Assembly: GCA_016219765.1 (NCBI GenBank)
Contig: JACRKM010000170.1
Span: 1-5,943 of the forward strand
Length of the DNA: 5,943 bases
Direction of reading: 5' to 3'
Source: Candidatus Woesearchaeota archaeon
GTDB lineage: Archaea > Nanobdellota > Nanobdellia > Woesearchaeales > UBA11576
In this document: piece after piece, positions 1 to 5,153 of the stretch
Layout of the letters: each line of letters begins with the position of its first letter
Numbering within the stretch: position 1 is the first letter of the stretch
Notes under the pieces: model-generated
What the model was told of the DNA's origin: nothing
The model's input: only the letters and a program-made list of their open reading frames with translations
The model's database searches: none
Translations under genes and position numbers: made by a program

Positions 1-2
1 CA

Positions 3-146
3 CTTGTTGTTGAAGTTCTGTGTGATCACAATTATCAGTGCGATGCTAACAAGAGAACCTTCTATTTTTGTGTTTTGGCTGAAATAATTTCAGAAGAATT
101 AGGCATTTCCGAAAATACTGCTAATCAGAGAGAATATTTTTCATAA
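3..146 (+). CDS. Possible C-terminal end of an unidentified protein, truncated by the window edge
   Basis: The third forward frame is open from the window edge to a TAA at 144-146, giving 47 residues. The translation reads like protein: it starts LVVEVLCDHNYQC, ends with an acidic helix-like stretch (AEIISEELGISENTANQ), and has no low-complexity bias. The other two forward frames hit stops sooner. I do not recognise the family. The open stretch is short enough to occur by chance in AT-rich DNA, so the call is tentative. If real, the gene runs in the same direction as the lamin-tail gene and ends about 150 nt before it. Confidence 0.35.
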   Translation, partial: LVVEVLCDHNYQCDANKRTFYFCVLAEIISEELGISENTANQREYFS

Positions 147-148
147 CG

Positions 149-173
149 GCAAAAACTTATTTTAAATTTTTGC
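149..173 (+). promoter_or_regulatory. AT-rich promoter-like and terminator-like stretch before the lamin-tail gene
   Basis: TTTAAATT at 161-168 resembles the archaeal TATA box (TTTAWATA) and is preceded by an A-rich stretch at 151-155 that could serve as the BRE. A start about 26 nt downstream would give a leader of roughly 105 nt before the GTG at 298. The same stretch is a small inverted repeat: GCAAAAA (149-155) pairs with TTTTTGC (167-173). It follows the possible stop at 146 and contains a T5 run, so it could instead terminate the upstream gene. No better TATA candidate sits at the right distance from any start codon of the gene. Confidence 0.3.
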
Positions 174-286
174 ATCACAATTAATGAAATGGTGTCACAG
201 CGCAGTTTTCCATAGGTTGAACGCAAGACCACAGAAAATCTTTGCATAGATGACGGTCGAATGTTCATCCACTATGATGAAAAGCC

Positions 287-294
287 GAGGTGAG
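287..294 (+). promoter_or_regulatory. Shine-Dalgarno sequence that decides the lamin-tail gene start
   Basis: GAGGTGAG matches the complement of the archaeal 16S rRNA 3' end over GAGGTGA. GAGG ends at 290, and 7 nt separate it from the GTG at 298, which is ideal spacing. The in-frame ATG at 250 lies upstream of this site and cannot use it. The ATG at 316 is too far downstream. Confidence 0.6.
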
Positions 295-297
295 AAT

Positions 298-1674
298 GTG
301 AATTTGAACAAACAAATGAAATTAGCGATTCTGGCAATAATGCTGTTTTTGAGCGGACGGCAAGTGTTTTCGGTGCCTGATCATGTGATAATTAATCAGG
401 TTCTATACGACCCAATTGGTTCAGAAACAGGAGGCGAAGCGATTGAATTGTACAACCCTACAAGTGTTTCTATCAACATTAGTGGTTGGGTTGTTAAGAC
501 TGCAAGTTCAGCAACTGATGCTGTTTTGGGAAATAATGTCGTCCTGGAGCCGGCTCAGTATTATCTCATTGCAGATGCCGGCTGGAGCTCTGCTAAAGAC
601 AACGCAAGTTGGCCCGCCGCGGATCACGAAGAACCTATCACGCTTGCTAATACGAATTCAGGCATTGCATTGCTCCAAGGCAGTACAATTGTGGACGCGG
701 TTGGGTGGGGTGATTCGGCGTTGATTGCACCGGATCTGTTTGAAGGCACACCTGCACCGCAAGTGATCCCTGGCCAAGCCTTACGCAGAGTGTTGTTCGC
801 TGATTCTAATAATAACAGTGCAGATTTTCTTGCATTTATTCCGGATTTTCATAGCAGTGCGGGTACAAATGTAACGAGCGGCAATGATAGCGGTTCAGGA
901 TCAAATATCTCATTGACCTTGACAGTGACTAACTCGCTTCCGCAGATCGATCAGCTTACGCCAAGTCCTGACGAGGACGCATTTTTCCCGGGCATCCAAA
1001 TCTTGCCGTTTCCCGGTGGTAATACTACGGTGAACATGACCGTTAAGGTAAGTGATGTGAATCAGCAAGACACGATCACTTCAGTGCGTGGGATTCTTCA
1101 GCCATTTGGAAGAACATTCATACTCAACAAGACGGCTGTTCTGAATGCAACAACGGCGCTGTTCCAGGGGATGACGTATCTTCAGTTCTTTGAGGCATCA
1201 CAGAACTACAGCATCAGTGTAAATGTTACTGATGACGCAAATGCGAGCAGCAGCGCAAGTGCAACCTTTCAGTATGGATCAGTAACCGCGGTTGAACTCG
1301 AGATGACAACACTCAGTTTTGGGGCGCTTACTGCTGGTGCGACAACAGCGATTCTTGGAGATGCATTGTTCACGACTGCAGCACAGCCGACGATACGCAA
1401 TATCGGCAACAGCAGGATCAACCTTGGAGTGAAAGGATCTGGTTTGGGCAGCGGCAGCACAAGTATTCCAGCAAGCAATGTGCGATACAGCTTTGATGGC
1501 AGCTTCACAAGCAATGTATCAGGGACGCTTAGCAACGCGCTTTCACTGAAGCCCACTAATATAGATGCTGGAGTTGCATCGTATGTTCCATTGAGTCTTG
1601 AGCTTGTGGTTCCTTTGGGAACAAAGACGGGGCTATTCAATGGTCAGTTGATGCTGGTTGCAGCGAGTTCGTGA
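298..1674 (+). CDS. Secreted lamin-tail-domain surface protein, probably glycosylated
   Basis: From the GTG at 298 the product is 458 residues. It begins with a signal peptide: a basic n-region (MNLNKQMK), a hydrophobic core (LAILAIMLFL), and a polar end near QVFS. A lamin-tail domain (LTD, an Ig-like beta-sandwich found in secreted archaeal and bacterial proteins) follows over residues ~29-145, recognisable by INQVLYDP, then EAIELYNP, then ISGWVV, and ending near VDAVGWGD. A Ser/Gly/Asn linker leads to two further beta-rich regions; the last ends in a pattern typical of archaeal surface beta domains (IPASNVRYSF, VPLGTKTGLFNGQ). There are 14 N-X-S/T sequons and no Cys in the predicted mature protein. 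There is no C-terminal membrane helix or PGF-CTERM-like tail, so it is probably released or held by a partner. It overlaps the next gene by 4 nt (GTGA), suggesting co-translation with that membrane protein. The ATG at 250 would put about 16 polar residues before the signal peptide and is unlikely; the ATG at 316 is a fallback. Its ligand is unknown. Confidence 0.82.
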   Translation: MNLNKQMKLAILAIMLFLSGRQVFSVPDHVIINQVLYDPIGSETGGEAIELYNPTSVSINISGWVVKTASSATDAVLGNNVVLEPAQYYLIADAGWSSAKDNASWPAADHEEPITLANTNSGIALLQGSTIVDAVGWGDSALIAPDLFEGTPAPQVIPGQALRRVLFADSNNNSADFLAFIPDFHSSAGTNVTSGNDSGSGSNISLTLTVTNSLPQIDQLTPSPDEDAFFPGIQILPFPGGNTTVNMTVKVSDVNQQDTITSVRGILQPFGRTFILNKTAVLNATTALFQGMTYLQFFEASQNYSISVNVTDDANASSSASATFQYGSVTAVELEMTTLSFGALTAGATTAILGDALFTTAAQPTIRNIGNSRINLGVKGSGLGSGSTSIPASNVRYSFDGSFTSNVSGTLSNALSLKPTNIDAGVASYVPLSLELVVPLGTKTGLFNGQLMLVAASS

Positions 1675-2489
1675 GGGATATTGTGGTTCGAGTTTTTGCC
1701 CGCAATGTTTTTCTTCTTTTTTTCTTTTCTTTTATTAGTATTCCTCTGGCGAGTTTACACGTGTACGCGTTAGGCGTAGGAATTTCGCCCAGCGTATTGA
1801 CTATTGAGCACGCGTTTCGTAATCATTCGTACGGCCGCGAGATCGTCTTGATGAATCCTAATGATGAAGACGTATCATTTGTGGTGATACGAGAAACGAA
1901 AGGCAACATTTTGATCAGCACCGAGCCAGAGCAGGGCATAATTCCTGCAAGAGAAAAGATGACACTCAATGTGTTGATCACGGTTCCTTCACATCTGCCG
2001 GATGGCGTGTATGAAGATGTACTGCTTGCACAGATACGCCCTGCAGGGCCTGACAAGGTTACAGTGACACCTTCGTTAGCCATTCCAGTTAGAACCGTTA
2101 TAGAAGGAAAGCAGGATTCTGCACTGATTGACGACGAGAAAGCCCTATATGAGGATAATGAAATATCTGAAGAAAACGTCAGTGATGAAATTAATGCATT
2201 TGATGAAGCCATTGATCATTCAGAAAACAAAACAGGTGTTGTGCAACAGGATAAAAAAGAAGAGGATGTCATAGGTAAAGTTGAAGAGTTGGAGTCAAAA
2301 CAGAGTGTGCAAGAGCCAACAAACAGGCTTGGTATCGTAGGAGAAGCAAGCGCGTTTTTGAAAAAGCAAGAACTCTCATTGATTGATTTTGGAGTTTTCG
2401 TTGTATTCCTAGGAATGCTGGCCGTCTTTACTATTATTACCTTGCGTGGCGATGCAAAACCTTGTGCAAGGAAGAAGAGGAGAAAATAA
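1671..2489 (+). CDS. Single-pass membrane protein with extracellular beta-sandwich-like region and acidic stalk
   Basis: The product is up to 272 residues. Residues 1-33 form a signal peptide with a very hydrophobic core (VFLLFFFSFISIPLASL) and a plausible cleavage site after VYA. Residues ~34-145 look like an Ig-like beta-sandwich: GISPSVLTIE opens it, then IVLMNPNDEDVSF, then IPAREKMTLNVLITVP and LPDGVYEDVLL. This pattern is shared with DUF916-like and other archaeal surface anchoring proteins, though the similarity is by eye only. Residues ~146-235 are an acidic, Glu/Lys-rich, probably disordered stalk. A membrane helix spans ~237-258, followed by a basic cytoplasmic tail ending RKKRRK (positive-inside, so the domain faces out). 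The GTG at 1671 overlaps the upstream stop. An alternative GTG at 1683 lies 6 nt after GAGG (1673-1676), removes the acidic residue from the n-region, and may be the true start. It is probably the membrane partner of the upstream secreted protein. Confidence 0.78.
   Translation: MRDIVVRVFARNVFLLFFFSFISIPLASLHVYALGVGISPSVLTIEHAFRNHSYGREIVLMNPNDEDVSFVVIRETKGNILISTEPEQGIIPAREKMTLNVLITVPSHLPDGVYEDVLLAQIRPAGPDKVTVTPSLAIPVRTVIEGKQDSALIDDEKALYEDNEISEENVSDEINAFDEAIDHSENKTGVVQQDKKEEDVIGKVEELESKQSVQEPTNRLGIVGEASAFLKKQELSLIDFGVFVVFLGMLAVFTIITLRGDAKPCARKKRRK
1708..1733 (+). other. Oligo-T tract inside the signal-peptide coding region
   Basis: This stretch has T runs of 5, 2, 7, 4 and 4 interrupted by single C residues on the coding strand. 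It encodes Phe/Leu/Ser of the signal-peptide core, which is a sufficient explanation. In archaea, oligo-T on the non-template strand is also the intrinsic termination signal, so partial termination here is possible. Confidence 0.3.
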
Positions 2490-2499
2490 ATACAAAGAA
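2489..2499 (+). repeat. Left copy of the 11-bp direct repeat (putative target-site duplication)
   Basis: AATACAAAGAA is repeated exactly at 2656-2666. Matching stops on both sides of each copy (A versus C before, G versus T after), so the repeat is exactly 11 bp. Its first base is the last base of the upstream stop codon. Confidence 0.7.
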
Positions 2500-2500
2500 G

Positions 2501-2541
2501 GTATTTGTTTAGCTAATCGCTCTCACAGCGCCGCCACCGAC
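2501..2541 (+). repeat. Left terminal inverted repeat arm
   Basis: It comprises an outer 14-nt AT-rich segment (2501-2514), AAT at 2515-2517, a 4-nt unpaired stretch (2518-2521), an inner 16-nt GC-rich segment (2522-2537), a bulged C at 2538, and GAC at 2539-2541. All the paired segments match the right arm exactly. Confidence 0.75.
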
Positions 2542-2616
2542 CTGCGAGCTGGCAAGGAACGGATACGATTCCACAGCTCTTGGAATACACATTCCAATCT
2601 CACATACAGAGCGAGC

Positions 2617-2655
2617 GTCGTGGCGGCGCTGTGAGCATTAGAGCTAAACAAATAC
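2617..2655 (-). repeat. Right terminal inverted repeat arm
   Basis: This is the reverse complement of the left arm. The GC-rich inner segment is 2620-2635 and the AT-rich outer segment is 2642-2655. The bulged bases 2640-2641 and single base 2636 are the main departures from symmetry. Confidence 0.75.
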
Positions 2656-2666
2656 AATACAAAGAA
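2656..2666 (+). repeat. Right copy of the 11-bp direct repeat (putative target-site duplication)
   Basis: AATACAAAGAA is identical to 2489-2499. It starts immediately after the right inverted-repeat arm and ends one base before the stop codon of the minus-strand coiled-coil gene (2667-2669). Confidence 0.7.
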
Positions 2667-3272
2667 TTATTGTACCTGACGCCGGCGTTCTCTCGCGATC
2701 GCACTTTCCAGGCGATCTGCTCGTGCGAGCAGTTCGTTCTTGTCACGAGCGAGTCGCGTTACTTCGCGGGCATAGTTGGCAAGTTCGAAATCTGCTGTTT
2801 TTATTTGCGATGATATAGTGCGGAATTTGTTCATTTCTTCCTGTAATCCTTTGATTTCTGCAAGCACGCGACCCAGTTCATCCTTGAGCGCATTGTATAC
2901 CTTGATGTCTGCTTCAAGCTTTTTGCTCTGCATTGCAATCTCTCCACGGAAACTCTCTGATAGCTCCTCGACGATTTTTGTCTTAAGCTGTCCTTTGAGG
3001 AGCTTGAAATCATAGATGTCATCTTTGAGCTCTTCATTGAGCTTCTTCGTATGGTTAAGTTGTTCCATGAACTCAAGGTAGATGTTTGCGGTGTCAGTAT
3101 TCACCTGAGAGATTTCCTGTTGAAGCAAGCCCACGGCTTTTGCGCCTTCTTCAACAGCCTTTGTATGCATTTCAATCTTTGTGGTATGACCTGCAACTGT
3201 TGCAGATAATTGGTTGATCTTTTCTTCAATTTCAAGCAACCCCTTAACTTTTGAAAAAACCACTGGTTTCAC
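2667..3272 (-). CDS. Coiled-coil protein of unknown function, in an operon with DNA ligase
   Basis: The product is about 201 residues and almost wholly helical by composition. It has one proline (residue 3), no cysteine and no tryptophan. Leu/Ile/Val occur at heptad-like spacing through long Glu/Lys/Gln-rich segments, for example around residues 13-57, 66-145 and 163-198. The C-terminus is strongly basic (RERRRQ). There is no signal peptide or membrane helix, so it should be cytoplasmic. I do not recognise a family; the charged coiled coil would suit a scaffold or oligomerisation factor, and resemblance to SMC-like or tropomyosin-like proteins would be compositional only. The gene starts 11 nt after the ligase stop on the same strand and has no promoter of its own that I can see, so co-transcription is likely. 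The GTG at 3272 gives the longest form. GGGGTGA (3275-3269) is better placed to serve the in-frame GTG at 3263, with 8 nt after GGGG, which would shorten the protein by three residues. Confidence 0.75.
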   Translation of the reverse strand: MKPVVFSKVKGLLEIEEKINQLSATVAGHTTKIEMHTKAVEEGAKAVGLLQQEISQVNTDTANIYLEFMEQLNHTKKLNEELKDDIYDFKLLKGQLKTKIVEELSESFRGEIAMQSKKLEADIKVYNALKDELGRVLAEIKGLQEEMNKFRTISSQIKTADFELANYAREVTRLARDKNELLARADRLESAIARERRRQVQ

Positions 3273-3283
3273 CCCAAATGAAT

Positions 3284-5050
3284 TTATCGTGATCGTTGTG
3301 TTGAATACAAGTTCTCTACTTCATCAAGTGTGCTGATATCATCCGGAGAGCGTTCCATAGCTCTCAGGCGTGCCAGTCTTGGAAAGCGCAGTGCGTATCC
3401 AGATGAATAACTTGGACTTTTTTGTATCTCTTCATAACTGATTTCAACAACAATCTGCGGCTTCACGTGCACTTCCCTGCCTTTCTCTTTTACAATGAGC
3501 GGCCTCAGTAAGTTTGTCATCTCGTCAAACGTTACTCCGTCTTCACCCGCAAGTTCCTTAAAGCCTGTTCCAACTCTGCCAACCTCAAGGAAGTCTCCGG
3601 TATCTGGCTCTTTGCACGCGAGTACAAAGCTTGTGAGCCAGCCTGAGCGTTTTCCTTCACCCCATTCTGCACCGATGATCACCAGGTCAAGAGACTGCAT
3701 AGTTGGTTTGACCTTGACTCCAAATCCAACACGGGATCCCGGCATGTATTCTGCGTCAAGGTTCTTGAACATGACTCCTTCTTCTCCCATCTTGAGGGCT
3801 TCTTGGTAAAACCTCTCTGCTGCCGCATCGTTCTCGGTCACGAGCTGGCGTGCTAGCACGATCTTTCGTGGGACTTGTGTAACCGTGCGTTCGAGGATCT
3901 TCCTTCGCTCGTGGAATGGCTGCTTGATGAGCGTCTTTCCATTGTGAGAGAGGATGTCGAACACGTTCACTTCGACGGGAAATTCTTTGGCTACCTGATC
4001 GATATCGTGTTTTCTCTTGATGCGTTGAGAGATGCTCTGGAAAGGCAGGTATTTGTATGACTGCGGGTCGAACCCGACTGCTTCAGCATCTAGGATAAAA
4101 GAATCTCCTGCAACATTCTTCTGGACAAATTCCACAACTTCCGGGAACTGTGATGTAACCTCTTCCAATCTGCGGGTGAAGACGAGGATCTTGCCGGCAG
4201 CCTTATGGATCTGCATGCGGAATCCGTCGTACTTGAACTCAACCGCACACGGTCTGCCCACACGTTCAAAGGCATCAGCGATATTGATCGCCTTCTGAAA
4301 GAGCATGACTTTCACAGGTTTGCCGCTGTGAAGATCAAGTGCGGTCAGACCCGCGACGCTTTGCTCTTTTGCAATCTTGGCAACTGCAGCGAAATCATTA
4401 AGAATATCATATGCTGATTGTACAGTGTCCACATACTTATTGTAGAGTTCGCGATTCTCCGGTTCGATAGACTTCTCCGCCGGATCATACTGGATTTTCA
4501 CGTCATCGCAAAAGAATGCCCACACGATTGCGTCACGCAGAATTCCTTCACCGATCCCGACGCGAAGTTCTTCAAGGACTGTTCGAACGATATACCTTGC
4601 TTCAGCGGGTGACGCGCTTGTCAGTAATTCTGCGATAAGCGAAACTTTTCTGTCGATCGAACCAGCCCCTTCCAGCATTGCGATCTTGCGAAGATTTGAA
4701 AAGATGTTGTGCACGTTGAGTTTTTTTGAGAAGAGCGCAACCTGTTTCTTCTGCGCTGTAAGATTTTCTGCAGTGGTCCCAAGGTCGCCTGTTTTTTTCC
4801 ACTCCAACTCGATTGCTGCCTCTGTGTATCCCAGTGATTTCGTGATTGCCTTGATCACGAGGCGTGTTGCGACCCCGATCGATCGATCGTCCCACGAAGG
4901 AAAGACCTTTCCTTGCAATAGGAGTATGATCGGTTCGATCTGCGAAACGTCGGTTTCTTTGAGAAAGTCTGCCAGGATCTTGGTCTTCTCCAGTCGCTTG
5001 GAGGTAGATTGGATCTGCTGATAGACATCCACCAATTTATGATACTCCAT
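3284..5050 (-). CDS. lig: ATP-dependent DNA ligase
   Basis: The 588-residue product is full length for an archaeal ligase. It seals nicks in duplex DNA by transferring AMP from ATP to an active-site lysine, then to the 5' phosphate, in Okazaki-fragment joining and repair. Residues 1-~230 are the helical DNA-binding domain (ELRVGIGEGILRDA at 161-174). The adenylation domain follows: motif I EFKYDGFR with catalytic K273, motif Ia FTRRLEEVT (291-299), motif III LDAEAVGFD (320-328), motif IIIa VNVFDIL (361-367), motif IV EEGVMFKN (423-430) and motif V GVKVKP (444-449, K446 and K448). The C-terminal OB domain contains LDLVIIGAEWGEGKRSGW (454-471) and motif VI-like ALRFPRLARLR (553-563). All core motifs are present, so it should be active. 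The ATG at 5050 was chosen because a TATA box sits 26 nt upstream and the family N-terminus begins there; the frame stays open further upstream only through the promoter and the divergent gene. Confidence 0.97.
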   Translation of the reverse strand: MEYHKLVDVYQQIQSTSKRLEKTKILADFLKETDVSQIEPIILLLQGKVFPSWDDRSIGVATRLVIKAITKSLGYTEAAIELEWKKTGDLGTTAENLTAQKKQVALFSKKLNVHNIFSNLRKIAMLEGAGSIDRKVSLIAELLTSASPAEARYIVRTVLEELRVGIGEGILRDAIVWAFFCDDVKIQYDPAEKSIEPENRELYNKYVDTVQSAYDILNDFAAVAKIAKEQSVAGLTALDLHSGKPVKVMLFQKAINIADAFERVGRPCAVEFKYDGFRMQIHKAAGKILVFTRRLEEVTSQFPEVVEFVQKNVAGDSFILDAEAVGFDPQSYKYLPFQSISQRIKRKHDIDQVAKEFPVEVNVFDILSHNGKTLIKQPFHERRKILERTVTQVPRKIVLARQLVTENDAAAERFYQEALKMGEEGVMFKNLDAEYMPGSRVGFGVKVKPTMQSLDLVIIGAEWGEGKRSGWLTSFVLACKEPDTGDFLEVGRVGTGFKELAGEDGVTFDEMTNLLRPLIVKEKGREVHVKPQIVVEISYEEIQKSPSYSSGYALRFPRLARLRAMERSPDDISTLDEVENLYSTQRSR

Positions 5051-5072
5051 GCGTTGAAACCTTTCTGCGCGG

Positions 5073-5080
5073 TATATATA
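5073..5080 (-). promoter_or_regulatory. TATA box of the DNA ligase promoter
   Basis: TATATATA on the minus strand is centred about 26 nt before the ligase ATG at 5050. Archaeal TATA boxes lie about 26-27 nt before the transcription start, so the mRNA should begin at or within a base or two of the ATG (leaderless). A weak AAGG at 9 nt spacing is the only Shine-Dalgarno candidate. Confidence 0.65.
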
Positions 5081-5123
5081 GATTGTGCAATCATCTCGTG
5101 AAGTTGTCGAGCCTATAAAAACA

Positions 5124-5131
5124 TTTATATA
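5124..5131 (+). promoter_or_regulatory. TATA box of the nitroreductase promoter
   Basis: TTTATATA matches the archaeal consensus TTTAWATA exactly. It is preceded by an A-rich BRE-like stretch and centred about 26 nt before the ATG at 5154, again predicting a leaderless mRNA. There is no Shine-Dalgarno sequence before this ATG. A second TATA-like TATAAAAA at 5114-5121 is slightly too far upstream. Confidence 0.68.
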
Positions 5132-5153
5132 CGACACAGACAAAAATAGAAGC

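Larger units (their letters stand above)
2500..2655. mobile_element. MITE-like palindromic element between convergent genes
   Basis: The ends are inverted repeats. GTATTTGTTTAGCT at 2501-2514 is the exact complement of 2642-2655; AAT (2515-2517) pairs with ATT (2637-2639) after a 2-nt bulge; the 16-nt arm 2522-2537 is the exact complement of 2620-2635; and GAC (2539-2541) pairs with GTC (2617-2619). An exact 11-bp direct repeat flanks both ends. The element has no plausible coding capacity, so it would depend on a transposase elsewhere. The inner arms and interior are GC-rich, unlike the AT-rich flanks. The interior holds a hairpin at 2546-2579 (GAGCTG with CAGCTC, plus an inner GGAACG stem) and an exact 7-bp hairpin at 2580-2597 (TTGGAAT, ACAC loop, ATTCCAA). 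The transposase family cannot be named from this sequence. Alternatives are a structured RNA gene or a bidirectional terminator, but the flanking duplication favours insertion. The unpaired G2500 leaves the left boundary uncertain by one base. Confidence 0.62.

Noticed and set aside
195..203. TCACAGCGC shared between the leader at 195-203 and the element arm at 2523-2531
   Set aside because: It is only 9 nt, with no extended similarity or flanking structure, and is plausible by chance in a 6-kb window.
184..249. A 21-codon reading frame (ATG 184, TAG 247-249) in the leader of the lamin-tail gene, ending right against the ATG at 250
   Set aside because: It lacks a Shine-Dalgarno sequence, the TATA-like stretch at 161-168 is too close (about 20 nt) for a leaderless start, and the peptide has no recognisable features. 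The adjacent ATG at 250 is itself an unlikely start.
250..297. Longer N-terminus for the lamin-tail protein from the ATG at 250
   Set aside because: It would put 16 polar residues before the signal peptide and ignore the well-placed GAGGTGA at 287-293.
1269..1640. Antisense open frame of 123 codons inside the lamin-tail gene
   Set aside because: It mirrors the codon bias of the sense gene, has no promoter or Shine-Dalgarno, and shows no domain pattern.
2500..2655. Reading the palindromic element as a 5S rRNA, tRNA or CRISPR unit
   Set aside because: No conserved 5S motifs, no cloverleaf with a TTC-type T-loop, and no repeated spacer-unit pattern.
2446..2813. Two plus-strand reading frames crossing the palindromic element (2446-2634 and 2580-2813)
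   Set aside because: They overlap real genes at their ends, lack ribosome binding sites, and translate inverted-repeat sequence with no protein-like pattern.
3495..3809. Plus-strand open frame of 104 codons opposite the ligase
   Set aside because: The opposite strand encodes conserved ligase motifs IV and V and the OB domain across this stretch, which explains the open frame.
4876..4889. Tandem GATC run (CGATCGATCGATCG) inside the ligase gene
   Set aside because: It encodes ordinary ligase residues (DDRSIG region) and has no further copies nearby, so it is best read as coincidence.
5085..5153. N-terminal extension of the nitroreductase from the ATG at 5085
   Set aside because: It would translate the TATA box region; the nitroreductase domain starts at the ATG at 5154.
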